This document shows positions 23,601-36,300 of a DNA stretch of 64,000 nucleotides, in pieces; the first letter of the stretch is position 1; the number at the start of each line of letters is the position of its first letter. Made by a program: the position numbers and the translations under genes. The stretch comes from Ophiostoma sp. CBS 140.51 (taxonomy: Eukaryota > Ascomycota > Sordariomycetes > Ophiostomatales > Ophiostomataceae): assembly GCA_029298735.1 (NCBI GenBank), contig JANSLP010000161.1:1-64000 (forward strand), read 5' to 3'. The notes below the pieces were generated by a model. It was not told the DNA's origin and searched no databases. It saw only the letters and a list, made by a program, of their open reading frames with translations.

Positions 23601-25600
23601 TTCCTTCCCCTCTTGATGCTCGAAAACCACAATGTTAAAGAATTTAAAAGAATGACGGGCCTAGAAGTACGACGTATTGAGAACGATATAGAGGGACACG
23701 GCAAACCGTTTTGTCGCTTCCGTCGTCGCTGTTGCCTCCCAAGCAATTCGCAGACTGTTTGGCGCTCTTTACTTATTTTGCCTGGCAGCTTGTTTTTTTG
23801 CCCCCAATAGGATAATTTTAGAACAATGGCGTAGTATGCGGGCCCTTCGTTGATGCATCAATTTGACAACATGGCATTCCAAGGTATCAAGACATCTGGG
23901 CAGTTAGCCAGTTTGCATTGAAGATGATAGCTGGGAAGCCAGGCTGCCAGGCTGTGCTTCGTATCCTTTTCTCTTTTTTCTTCTTCCTCTTTTCTCTTCC
24001 GTCTTTTTCTTTCGGAGCGAACATCGTCTGGCACCTTCTCATTTCTGCCTTCTGACTTCACCATGGCTTCTGCTCTTTTTTTCCGTCCCAGCCTTCCCTT
24101 CTCATTCCCTCTTTCCTGTTCCTGTCTGCGCCACAACGAACACGACATGGCAAGTGCCAGCAACGACCTGGCGTACTGGCTTGTCCTGGCAGGCTCGACA
24201 GGGAAAGGGAAAGAAGCTCGATAAAAACGGGCTGGGCCAGGCCCGGAAGGGTAAAAGCATGACGCACGTGCAAGCTGATGGGATCAAGTCGACCCTTTGG
24301 GATACAACGAAGCAGGGACAGATGAGGGCAGGGGATACGGCAAGGACACACCATCATCGCTTACCCGGGCCCAGGATGCACGCCACACTCGCTCTCCAAA
24401 CATACCACAGCCGTTCCATTGCTTTCACCCAACGTGTATGTACTCGTACATGGACGCATCTGTTTTTTGTGGGCACAGTCCTTCTGCCTTTTGACAAAGC
24501 GTTGAGTTTGTTTATATACGAGCAATCGCGGAGTTGCTCTTTGGCCACACGCATTTGTATTTCATGTAGATCGTGCATCAACGCTCGTCTCTCTTGCCTT
24601 GTTTTAGAATATGAGGGCCGTTGCCGCGTCTAAGTAGCGGGTGATGTGTGGAGGAAGCGCGCCCATCGTATCCACATTGTTTATGCACGGCCATCTGTGC
24701 TTTCTAACGGTCGCCTCAGTCTTGTTCGTCATCTTCCTCTTTTCATCCTTTTACTTTGATCTCTTTGCTTTTAGCAAAACAGTAGGATCAAGCTCGACAA
24801 GAACAGACACGAAACACAAGTGGCCGCACAGAGCTTGCATAGTACTTGTTGTGTGGTCTTTGCTTAATCCTCACCGTTTGTTGTTTGTTGTCAAGCCTTG
24901 TTCGTTCTGTTTCTCTGTTTCCCTCCCCTCCCAACGGACACCGGCCGTCGCGCGCCAGCCACTAGTGAAACGCAGGGCCTGTTTGCTCTGGGGCTGCGAA
25001 AAAGGAGCGAACCCCTGGAGCTTTTGCAAAGCTATTGCATCTCATAAAAAGATATCTTACGTCCACGAAGTAGATTGGGGAGCTTGGATATCGGAAAGTT
25101 GTTGATTTGCCTGCGTGCGCTTTGGTAAGTTCACAGCTGTGGCTACAGCTTCGATGCGCAGTTGCTCTTCATCTTAGACGACACTTGGGCGTTCTAGCAT
25201 TTGCGTCTGGGCCTTGTACTCACCAATCGACACATCGACTGCGTGCTTGAAGTCTATCATCGCCGCGCGCCTATCTGATGTGCTGTTGTAACCGCTGAGG
25301 CTATGTGTGTGACGGCCAACATGAGCTTCTCGTGCTGCCAAACCGGCCAAAACACCGGATGAAGGTTCGTTATCTGACGGAATTGGAAGAAGATGCGCAT
25401 AGGTGACAACTGCAGAGCAGAGCCTACATTTGTTTTCTGGACAAACGCGCAACCGCAATATCGCGAACCAAGGGACCGCCGACGAGCACCAGGTTCCATT
25501 GAACAAAAAATCATTCCGGGGTTGTGCTCAGTGCTGAAGTTGTAGTAGTATGGAGTTCCCATAGCTCTACGGTGGACTTCGTACCTAAAGTCAAGATAAT

Positions 25601-25640
25601 GTGAGCCCATCAACGGGGATGTGAGCCCATCAATGGGGAG
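25601..25640. repeat. Twenty-bp tandem duplication
   Basis: The unit beginning GTGAGCCCATCAA occurs twice in a row, at 25601-25620 and 25621-25640, with two mismatches near the end of the second copy. It is a small local duplication in noncoding DNA. Confidence 0.7.
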
Positions 25641-27740
25641 GCAATTAGGCGACGCGAAGTGGTTGAAGAAGGAAGGCGCGTCCGAGCTGCTCAGCTTCCC
25701 TGCTGTTTCTTGTTCTGCTCGATTGCGACAATCCTGGCTTTGCTTTCTCTCCGTCACCCGTTGCCTCTCTGCCACACTGGTTCCTTCCCGTGGAGCAATT
25801 ACGAACACGGAGTAATTAACAGGCACGGGGATGACCAGGACCAGCGCACAGAGAAACCCTGGCCTCGTTTCCTCGGTTTCCTGGTCCTGTCTTTTCCTGC
25901 CCAACGTCTCTGGTACGCACCCGATTTCTTGTGTGCGATTTTTTTTCTTTTGGTGTCTTAGTTTTTGTTTTCTTGTGTGCCATCGTGCTTGTTTGCTCTT
26001 TCCTCCCTTCTCCTTATTCTCACCATTTTCTGCCGACTTCTCCTTCCTTTCTTTCACCTCGACGATCTTGCACCTTCCCCCGCCGTCATCCATCGCGTTC
26101 ACATCTCGGCAGGCAAACGGCCACCAGACGGCCACCAGACGGCGCCACCAAACGGCAACACCAAACAGGGCCACACCAGCGCCAACATCAGAACCAGAAC
26201 CAACACCGACACTACCACCGCTTGGAAACGCCATCATTCACACTCGACCTTCGCCGCATCGTCTCATCGTGACCAAGAGAACAGACAATAGACCGCCGTC
26301 TTCTTCTTGCTGTCGTTTTCCCGTCCAACGCCTGCCGCTCTTGTTCTCTTCAGACCGTCCATGTGAAAGTGACGTGAAAGCAAAAGAGTGAAAGAGAGTG
26401 CAGGGCGCAAGTACTCCTTCCTGCCGTGGGCTGCGCGCGGGTACTTGCTCTTCAAACGACGACTCCACTATTCCGTTACGCAACGGAGCAGGCGCATTCT
26501 GCACGCTGCGCTGCAACTGCACTTTGCACTTTGGCTGCACTTCCAGGCCGCCATCGCTCCTCCCCTTTTGACTGCCTCTACGACCTCGCTGCCAGGTCTG
26601 CCAGTTTCTACCAGACGTTCTTTGCCTGTCGTTCCTTCCGTGTCGACAGTCAGGTCCCTGGGTCGCGACTGCCCTGCTCTTCAGCTGTCCAATCTGTCCA
26701 ATATATTCCCTTTCTTGGCCCTCCCCTCCTCATAATACCTTTTCCTTTTTAATTACCATTCTCTTCCTTCGATTTCCCCTTTTCTGCGCGCGCCGACACG
26801 AACAAAAGAACAATAACACACCTCGCCGTTCGATATTCCTGCATCCGTCACCCGTCCCTCGTCGCTCCATCGTCCGCCATTCTCCATTTTCTGGTCCCCA
26901 TTCTCCATCTGCTCTCCACTCGCTCCCCTCCACCTTCCGTCCCAAAACAGCACCGCCCGCTTGGACAGGCAAAAAAGCGAAAGAAAAAAATCTTCAGCCC
27001 GCGCTCGCAGCTCAAAGGACGCAGGTCGCAGGTTGCAGCTCACACTCTCACTCTGCACGCATCCCCCAGCAAAGTGTCTTGCTCAGACGCTATCGTCCCC
27101 TCCGTCGACCCTCCGTCTTGACTAGCTCACGCCGTTCACGCCTCTCACGCCTCTCCATTCCCGGCGACCCACAGTTACCCTTTATTTCGATTGTCAGTTT
27201 TGTCTCGCATCCAGGGCCACATCGACCAAGGGCCCCAGAAGGACGACCCAGCAGAGGCGAACACGCACCAGCAAGAGCTTGCAGGGCCTGGACAACTGCC
27301 ACCAGGACTCAAAAGAACCGAGACAGCGCCAGAAAGCGACCGATCCGCCCAAAATTTTCACACGCCCAGCTTGCCCACCTTCTCCACTCTTTCCACTCTT
27401 TCCACCTTTTTCCCACGCCCGTCGACCAATTGCAGGCCCCCATTGCCATACCACCCTCCCCCTCTGTCTCGTCCGCCGCCCAGATCCTGCTCTCTCGGCC
27501 CCCTCTCTTCTGGGTCTTCACTCTTCTCGCTTGCCTTAGGTACATGCTTGTTGCGTTGACCACGCATCTATTGCCTTGTACCTTTTGACCCTCTGGTTCC
27601 CTCACACTCTCCCGCACCAGACTCCGTTCTCCGTACTCCATTTTCATCCTCTTTCTCGCCCACCTCCACCCCCCCTCTGTATCCTCCCATTCTCCCACCT
27701 TCACTCCTAGCCTGTTCCGCCTGAAGAAAGGTGTTGTACC

Positions 27741-30700
27741 ATGGACAGCGGCGGCGGCCAGAGCCTGAATACTCTTTCTTCCAACGGCACTTCCCACCAG
27801 CAACAACAACAGCAACAACAACAACATCGTCGCAGACTCACCAAAAAGCCTCCCCCCTCATCATACCATCACTCCTCGTCGACGAGCTTCGATGGTCGCA
27901 CAATCGAAACCCAATCTCTGCAGAGCAAACGTAGCTCCACGAGTTTGAGGCGCGCCCCGAGCGCTCCCCAAACCCGCACCTCCTTCTCTGCCTACGCGTC
28001 GTCGTCTACTTCCTCGTCGCCGCGCCATCAGCCTTCCGGAGGCGCTCCATCGTTCTCGAACCCTTCGCCCATCCTGCCTGGCAGCGACTTTCTCACGGCC
28101 GACTACCAGCAGTACCAGCACCAGAAGAAACAGCAGCATCATCAGCAGCAGCTGTTCTCCTCCACTCCCCACCCCTCCTATTCATACCAAAATAACGCTT
28201 CGATCGCGGCCGCCGCATCTGCTGCTGCATCCGCACCCTCCAATCGTATGAATCACAGCGCCATTCCCGACGCCTTTGCCCGTACGCCTTCGCACGGAAG
28301 CGCTCTGACGTCGCCATCCGAGGACTTTGTCGGTGCACCTTTTGACGGCGCCGCTATCTTGAATCGTATCGAAGAATCCGCAACGCCTACACCTATCCCT
28401 TACGCTTCTCACAATCCACAGCCCTCGCGAAACGCCCCAGCACCGCCAACCGGCAATAACACCACGATGCAAGCTTCGGGTTTCTCTGCGAGTGCGTCTG
28501 GAGGTACCACGCCATCAATCGGTACCGCCAATGCCAGTAATCCCGCTATCACCGCGATTACGACAACGACCGTCGCATCGGCGCCCGTCACAGCAGCCGC
28601 ATCGCCAACGCCCTCCAACGAAATGAACGAGAAGACTCCATCAGCACAGTCAGGCGCCAGCCGGCCGTCTGGTGGGTCTGGTTCCGATTCTCAGTTTCCA
28701 GGCACAAAACGTTACTCGGACGAGAGCAGAGAGTTTAGAGGTGCCGGTATGCTGAGAAAAAAGTCTGGGTTTTCGGGGTTTATGACCAGCTTGGTCGGCT
28801 CACCTAAGAAGCCGTTGATTTCGGCACCGGAGAACCCCGTTCATGTCACTCACGTTGGCTACGATAGCAATACGGGACAGTTTACGGCAAGTTTTACACC
28901 CGATTCTTGCATTTTTGACACAAAACTGTCATTACGGTCAACTAACACCTAGTAGGGGTTGCCAAAGGAATGGCAACGGCTGATTAACGAGAGCGGTATC
29001 ACAGAGAAGGAACGCACACAGAACCCAGAAGCCCTCATGCAGGTCATCACGTTCTACAAGGAGACGACCGAAAAGGCACAGGAGGACCAAGTGTTGGAAA
29101 AGTTCCACGATGCACGCCCTGGCATGCCCTCACATGCAAACTCTTCTGCATCTTTGACGACTCCTTCGCCCAGCGTCCCGGCCGGCGGCGTTCCTGCTGC
29201 TTACAACCCCATGTCGCCTCTTATCAGCCCGCCCGCAAGTCCTCGCTTCCCGCTCGTCAACTATGAAGGCAGTTTTGTGAACCCTCGCTCGCCACCACCG
29301 GTTCCCAAGGGCCCGGGCTCATCCGCAATGAAAGACATCAACTTGATGCCCAGCAGACCCGCGCCACGGCCGCCAATAAGTCTCCCGTCTCGGACGGCGC
29401 CTCAGGCGCCGTTCCCACCCACAAAGGACTCGGGCATTGGCATGTCACACCAGCAAGATGATGGATCGAGCCAGCCTCCGATCGCACCCCCGCCTAAGGA
29501 CAATGTCCCCATGCTTCCCGAAGAGCACCGCTCACGATCGAACTCCCGCGTCACAGCCCCGTATCAGCCGACAGGGGCAGGCATGAGCAGTACACAGGCG
29601 AATGCGGCTGCCCAGGCTGCTGCTTACCAACAGCAACTCCTCCAGCAGCAGCAGGACCAGGCCATTGCGCAGGCGCAGGCCGCCATGACTGGACAGCTCG
29701 GACGGGCGGCTAGCACACGTCAGCAGCCACACAAGCAACTGCAGCAGCAGCAGCCACCGCTAGGCCACGCACAGCAGCCGACGCCGCCGCAGTCCCAACA
29801 CCATCAGTTCGGTCGCTCACCTGACGTCAACGGCGCAGGACGGTCACCGCAGGCTCAACCGTATCCGGCAGCAGCAACGACGACACAGCAACAGCAGCAA
29901 CAACTCCAGCAGCTGCAGGCACAGGCCCGGCCACGCCAACGTCCTCGTGCGAGCACCGCAACGGGCATCGATATCTCGACGCGCCTGCGGCAGATCTGCT
30001 CTGACGGCGATCCGCACCGCATCTACCGTGGCTTCAACAAGATCGGCCAGGGCGCATCGGGCGGTGTATATACAGGTTTTGAGCGAGGCAACAACCGGCT
30101 GGTTGCTATCAAGCAGATGAACCTGGAGCAGCAGCCCAAGAAGGACTTGATCATCAACGAGATTCTGGTCATGAAGGACAGCTCCCACCCGAACATTGTG
30201 AACTTCATCGACAGCTACCTGTGGGAAGGCGAGCTGTGGGTCATCATGGAGTTCATGGAGGGCGGCAGTTTGACGGATGTCGTCACGTACAATATTATGA
30301 CTGAGGGTCAGATCGCGTCCGTCTGTCGCGAGACTCTGAAGGGCCTGCAGCACCTTCACTCCAAGGGCGTCATCCATCGTGATATCAAGTCGGACAATAT
30401 TCTGCTGTCTATGGAGGGTAACATTAAGCTCAGTATGTCCTCACACCCTCCTTCCTTAAACTCCACCATAAACACAATTGGATTTGCAACTAACCCTTTT
30501 CTCCAGCTGATTTTGGCTTTTGCGCTACCATCAACGAAGCCCAGAACAAGCGGACCACTATGGTCGGTACGCCCTACTGGATGGCTCCGGAGGTGGTCAT
30601 GCGTAAGGAGTATGGCCGCAAGGTCGATATCTGGTCTCTGGGCATCATGGCCATTGAGATGATCGAGGGCGAGCCGCCCTACCTGACCGAGTCGCCCCTG

Positions 30701-31013
30701 CGTGCGCTGTGGTTGATTGCCACAAACGGCACGCCTGTTATCAAGGAGGAGCACAATCTGTCCGAGGTCTTCCGCGACTTCCTATACTTTGCCCTCAAGG
30801 TGGAGCCTGATAAGCGGGCAAGCGCCCATGATCTTTTAAGGGTATGTGCCTCTTTTTACTGTCCCATATCCTTTCAATTATTTCGTCACGTTCACTGCTA
30901 ACACTCCACAGCACGATTTTATGAAGTTATGTGTGGACTTATCACAGTTGTCGCCGCTGGTACGTGCTGCTCGTGAAGCGAAAGCCCAGGAGAAGGCTCG
31001 GAAAGGTCAATAA
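27741..31013 (+). CDS. Ste20-type p21-activated protein kinase (PAK)
   Basis: Four exons, 27741-28886, 28956-30432, 30507-30841 and 30912-31013, give 1019 residues. Introns are 69, 74 and 70 nt, the first a GC-AG intron with an ACTAAC branch site. PAKs are activated by Cdc42/Rac-GTP and act on polarity, septins and MAPK cascades. Residues 1-355 are low-complexity with Gln runs. A CRIB motif starts near 360 (ISAPENPVHVTHVGYD) and continues across the first intron with GLPKEW. A Pro/Gln-rich linker precedes the kinase domain at about 740-990: glycine loop GQGASGGVY, VAIKQM lysine, HRDIKSDN, DFG-like DFGFCA rebuilt over intron 2, and TTMVGTPYWMAPE. The tail LSQLSPLVRAAR resembles the Gbeta-binding motif of Ste20. 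No PH domain is visible, which favours Ste20 over Cla4. The start follows GTACCATGG. Confidence 0.92.
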
Positions 31014-32171
31014 ATGGCCCAAATGACCACAAGATGAAGCAGACAGGGAAAATAAGAAGAACGTGAACCAAGACATTTTTAAGATATACCACCAATCACG
31101 CTATGAACTAAAAAGAAACCCTCAAAAAATACATGTTCGCATCTCGGAACTGAACGAAAGGCGCACCCGTGTGGAAGTCAGATACCTATCCGACATGGGA
31201 ACGGCGCATGGTCACGACAAGAGGACCAACTACGACAAACAATTTACGGATCGACTCTTTTTTCTTCTTAAATGCTAGCAATGCCCCTAGGATGGGGATG
31301 GATAGATATACACAGCAGAAGCAGTATAGTATCCATTTATGCATACCTTTTCTACTCGCATTCTATTTCTGCAAAACTTTTTTCCTATGTCCCCAACTTC
31401 TAGCTCTCTAATTTTTTTCCCCTACGTAAATGGCGAATGAATATGATTCCCCACCTTCTTCTAGTGTCAAGGGCATATTACGATTAGTTTGCCTTTTTGC
31501 AGCAACTGCCGAACTTGCTTTATCACTTGGCAGTCACTTCTTGTTTCTTGCTGAAAGAACTTCAATTTTTAAGTCAACAGCGGGATGTTGTATTGGACGC
31601 TCTCTACTTTTTCAATGTATTTTAATTTGCAACAGAAGTCAGCTTTGCTCGCAATTACTGCTAGACGAAGGTCTTTAAATTTGAAATGGTCTGTGTATTT
31701 GAAATGTGGATGTTGACATCCATTCTATTCTTTGAAGCAGAAAAAAAATCTCCGTTTTGTGATCAACGCGCACGAAAACACAACAGTCGCTATTTTATGT
31801 CGGAAAGCCGTATGAAATGCCGAAAACCATGTGTAGAACCCCCTTTTGCAGCTTCATGAATAAAGACAACGTAGTAAAAATCAAATGCAAACACCTTTGC
31901 AGTTCGTCCCTGCGTACTCCTGTGTTGATTGGTTAAAAAAAAACGCAAATCCGAAGAAAAGAGAATAAACAGTCGTCAATATGAGAAAAATATCATGTCA
32001 TCCAGCATCCCCCCAGCCTCTCTCTCATCATCCACATTAAGCTAAAGAGAGGCGAGTTGTGGGTTGTCCAAATGATAAGACAAATGGAAAAAAAGATCGG
32101 AGTAAATAATCATAGTCGTTGGGTATCATCGAAAATCATCATCTACTAGTAGAGACACGAGCGTGCTCTGT
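31014..32171. other. Convergent 3' intergenic region
   Basis: About 1.16 kb between the PAK stop and the dehydrogenase stop. It is AT-rich, with T runs near 31260 and 31380-31420 and aataaa at 31859-31864 (gaataaagac). Short frames have no recognisable content. No gene is supported. Confidence 0.55.
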
Positions 32172-33353
32172 TTAGTAGAGAGTGTAGCCACCGTCGATCA
32201 GGACGTTGGAGCCAGTCATGAAAGCGCTGGCATCCGAGGCCAGGAAGACGCAGAGGCCGTTGAGGTCGTCAACAGCACCGAGGCGGTCCTGAGGGGTCAG
32301 GCTGCGCCAGATCTTCTTCTGGGCGTCGAGGGCGGGAACCTTGTTGAGGGCAGTGTCCATGTAGCCGGGGGAGATGCAGTTGACACGGATCGAGTACTTG
32401 GCCCACTCAGCAGCCAGGGACTTGCCCAGCTGGATGACACCAGCCTTGGAGGCGTTGTAGCAAGACTGCTCCTGGGGGTAGTTGACAATGCTGCCGGACA
32501 TGGAGGCAACCAGGATAATGGAGCCAGGCTTGCCAGCGGCCATCATGACGCGGCCAACAGACTGGGCCATCAGGAACGAGCCAGTGAGGTTGATGTCGAT
32601 GAGGCGGCGGAACATGGCGGGGTCATAGGTCTCAGCCTTGATGTTGGAATCGGCAATACCGGCGGAGTTGACGAGGACATCGGGAGCACCGTAGAGGTTG
32701 ACAACCTGCTCGACAGCGGCATTGATGGCGTTGCCATCACGGACGTCGACCTTGAAGAACGAGACGTCGATGCCAGACTTGCGGTGGAGCTCCTCGGCGG
32801 CCTCGTCGCCCAGCTCCTGGTTAGCGTCGAAGATCACCACGGCCTTAGCACCAGCTTCAGCACAGGCTCTAGCCATGTGGTTGCCGAGACCACGGGCGCC
32901 ACTGAAGATGAGTTAGCTTACGTTTAAAAAAAAAAAAAAAAAGCTTGCAAAATTAACTTACCCAGTGATGATGATGACCTTGTCCATCACAGACATCTTC
33001 TGCATGGTGGGGGACATGGCCTTGAAGACCTTGGGGTCGAGGGGGACAACATCCTGGTTTTCGACATCCTCAGCAGGCGCAGCGGCGGGTTGAGCAGCCG
33101 TCTTGACGGGGATGCTGAAGTGGTCGGGGCTGGAGGCAGTGCCCTTGCCATCAGGGCTGTAGATAGACACGGGGACCTCGGTCTCCTTGATAACCTCGTT
33201 CTTCTTCGTGAAGCGAGGAGCAGCAACAGAAAAGGCGCGCAGCTGCACCGGCATGCGGTAGACAGCAGGCTTGGCCAGAGTCGAGCGAATGGCAGGGGCC
33301 TTGGAGGCCAGACGGACTGAGCTCACAACGGAGCGAGCGACGGTGAAGCCCAT
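32172..33353 (-). CDS. Short-chain dehydrogenase/reductase, D-arabinitol 2-dehydrogenase-like, with mitochondrial presequence
   Basis: Exons 33353-32962 and 32901-32172 join across a 60-nt intron (32902-32961, GTAAGT donor, GCTAAC branch, long A/T homopolymer) to give 373 residues. The SDR core starts near residue 125 with VIIITGGARGLGNHMA, the nucleotide-binding glycine motif, which is itself split by the intron. NSAG, the catalytic Ser in LVASMSGS, and YNASK (Tyr and Lys) follow; the end is GSNVLIDGGYTLY. The SMSGSIVN, YNASKAGVI and AEWAKYSIRVN blocks resemble fungal D-arabinitol 2-dehydrogenase and related polyol dehydrogenases; exact substrate is inferred. The first 45 residues are Arg/Ser/Ala-rich without acids (ends near LRAFSVAAPRF), a likely mitochondrial targeting sequence. 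About 125 residues precede the core, more than in ordinary SDRs. Confidence 0.88.
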
Positions 33354-36300
33354 TTTGTCGAGTAGAGAAATAGTTTCGAAGTATGTGAAGAAATAGAAGG
33401 GACAGGCGGCTGAAAAAGGATAAAAAAGAAGCGAAAAAAATGGGAGAGAAAAACTTGAGAATAAAGATGACGAAAATAATGAGGGAGATCGAGGAATTAA
33501 GGATTAAGCGTGTAAGTGAAGCGAGCGTAGAAAATAAGAGGTAGTTAGGTGGCTCGGGTGGGTAGGTAGGTAGGTAGTGGAGTGGTCTGGAGTCCTATCG
33601 TGAATTTTACTCGACGAGAGGCAAACTTGTGCGGGCTATCCGGGAGTTTGGAAGCTTGTGTGGGGAATGCAACGCCAAAGTGTCGTAAACGATGAATAGG
33701 ATGATACCAACACCGACAGGCGGACTTGGTAAAAACAAGAGAGTAAGGTACAAAAAGAGCACCTACACGCCTCAATAACGACGACAAAATAAGGATAGAT
33801 TTGTGGAATGAGATGGAAGAGGAAAAAAGGGAGTTAAGACAGTCCAAGGTGATGGACTGAGCGGTCAGTCTTATATAGGACAGTGGGATGGGGTGTCAGC
33901 GAGGTAGGAGAGAGATGAAGAAGAACAAAAGCAAAAAGGGGTCGATTGTCTCTTTCGGTCGACGCGAGGAAGGCTAGGGAGGCGACCGCGTGGGCGTGGC
34001 GAGTCTAGAACAAAAAAATCTTCACTGCGGTGTTCGGCGTTCCTGGGGGTGGGTGAAAGCTCAAGAGATCTGAAATGTATGAACGGGATTTGGGGGCATT
34101 CGTATCTACGCAAGCTTCGCCGCAAAGCGTTGGGAGGGCTCGAGAGAGCTTTCAGAGAGGAGTTCAAGGAGGGTGTGTTGGAGGAAATGGATGGGAGGTG
34201 TGTGTAGCGCAGCGGCTGCACGGCGGGCGTGGAGGAGAACGAGCCCTTGGGGCGTGAATGAAGAACGAAGTCGGTCTGGCTTGGTGGGCAGCTAGCGCGG
34301 CACTGGTGGTGGGTGACAGTGACCTGGATTACTCCGTGACCAGGACGGACTCTGCGCCGACCTCTATTATTAGTGAATGAACCATTTTGTCTGGAAATAA
34401 GCTTTCACTTGTGATAGATGTTGATGGTTTGGTGAGCAGATACAGAGTATCAACTACACTAGACGAGGGTCGATGGAAGGAGACACGGTGTTCGACAAAG
34501 GGTCGCTTGCAGGCGGGAGACAGATGAGGGTGAGGGTGAGGGGAAGGTGAAGATGTAGTTAAAAAAACACACACGCCAGGATACCCATTGTAATACGGGA
34601 GGATCTTGTTGATTTCCTTACGAGAGGAAAACAAGGGACGAGTGAGGGACGTGTGAGGGAGGAGGATCTCACCTTGGGCCTGGGATGGTGTCGAGAGAGA
34701 TTCAGCAGCTGGCGGACAGCGAGATGTGGGTGTCACAAAAAGTCTTGGTGTCGATGCTGTACGGTTCTGAAAAGTCAGCATAGGACTCAATTGTGACGCG
34801 AGAAACGCAAAAGGGCAATTTTGGATGGGGATCCAGGCGCGAATGAATACAGGAATGAAGATGTTCTGGGTAACGTGCTCCAAAGGTGGGGGAGGAAGGG
34901 CTGGGATGCACTAACACAGTCAAATAAGGGTGTGCAGCACATAAAGTACTGAACGGAGGCTGTTTGATGTTTGAAGCTATTTTGACGAGAAAATACGCGG
35001 TAAAAATGCTTGGGGAGAGGATCACAAAAAGAGGAGAAACAGATAAAAGGGAGGAGAAAAAGATGCGTGTTTGTTATTATTATTTATTGCTGTGGCAGGC
35101 GCTGTTGTGTTTACGTGTTTGCATTGTGTAGTTTGTTAAGGAAGGTGCGACCGTCCATATCTCGATGCTTAACAGAAGGCACGGAGAAGGACACGGAGGA
35201 CACAAAGAAGGGAGTCAACACTAGACTGTCTGCCTGCTCTTGGGCTAACTACGACTTGATACAAAGGTGAAAGAGAATTGGGAAAGAGCGAAGGGGGAAA
35301 AAAGTGAGAAGGAAACAGCGAGAGGAGTCTGAAAGAAAGAAAAGAAAACCCCCCTTGGAAGGAACAACCTGCCCAGTATCAAAACGGAAGGTCCAACTGT
35401 GGGCAGCATCAACACAAACCCTCCAACTGGAACCGCTTATTGTCTCTTCTCTGTCTCTGCTTCATTTGAGCCTCAAAGGATCACGGTTTGAAAACGACCA
35501 ACCCTCCACTGGCGCCCAATGTCCCTGTCAACAACATCTTCTTTCTTCTAGCGCTTCCTTTGCCCTTCTTTATTTTGTTTGCACACTAGCAGGGAAGGGG
35601 GAAGCACATCTCCAGCGAGAGAGAAATGAAGAATCCATGACACAACGAATCAGAATAACAAAAACCTCAACAAAAGACGCATTCAGACCCAGACACACAG
35701 CACGCAAAGACCACAAGGCACCATGCGCGACCATCCGCTTGGCTTGACCGCCCCCGGGAGTGGGATGCAGTGCGGGGGGTCTTATGTTTCTGTTGATGCA
35801 CATTCCAGGAGAGAGAGCAGAATCGAGAGGTCATGGGGCTCACCCAGATCGGTCCCAGAGCCAGGGTGTGAGCCCAGTCAGGTTTGGCATCGTCTTTTCT
35901 CATGGCAGATTTGTTTGACCGGATTGCACGACACGGAAGAAGTGCATCGGCATGCGCCGGGCTGTGTGGATTTTGTGTGCTCTGTGCATCTTCAAGACCA
36001 AGATGGGGCATATTGAAATGATATGCCTCGTGTGGGGGGCATTCTGTCTATCTCAATGAGCGACTCTGGACTGTGCAAACCAGACTACTCTTCAAAAAGC
36101 ACAAAGCTATCAACTTACCCAGTGGGGGAAACAAAAAAAGAGAAGGTAAGCCGATACGGTTAAGCATAAACATACAAAGATATGAAAGGCATACCTCACC
36201 GCCACGTCCGCCAAGTCGCCCATTCTTCTTTTGCCTGCTCATCAAGCTCCCGTCTGCTCCTATTTTGGCAAACAGCTAACAGAGACAGGTACAAGCTTCG

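Larger units (their letters stand above)
17636..27740. other. Ten-kilobase stretch with no supported gene
   Basis: No open frame here shows family motifs or the GC-rich third-codon bias of the surrounding genes. The left end (17.64-18.55 kb) is the upstream region of the Scp160-type gene, with AG-rich plus-strand runs (CT-rich on its own strand). An AT-rich island lies at 20.34-20.64 kb. A CT-rich tract at about 23.95-24.13 kb is followed by an ATG in good context at 24062 that opens a frame of only 53 codons. The segment 25.9-27.74 kb is strongly CT-rich on the plus strand and probably forms the promoter and long leader of the PAK gene. Multi-exon or noncoding genes could be missed by reading alone. 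Confidence 0.6.

Noticed and set aside
24062..24223. 53-codon frame with good start context after a CT tract
   Set aside because: No domain and too short to support as a gene; kept only as a hint of a transcript in the gap.
25257..26237. 326-codon open frame on the minus strand in the gene-poor stretch
   Set aside because: No family motif, mixed Trp/Cys-rich and Lys/Glu-rich segments without a domain pattern, and it lies antisense to the CT-rich PAK leader.
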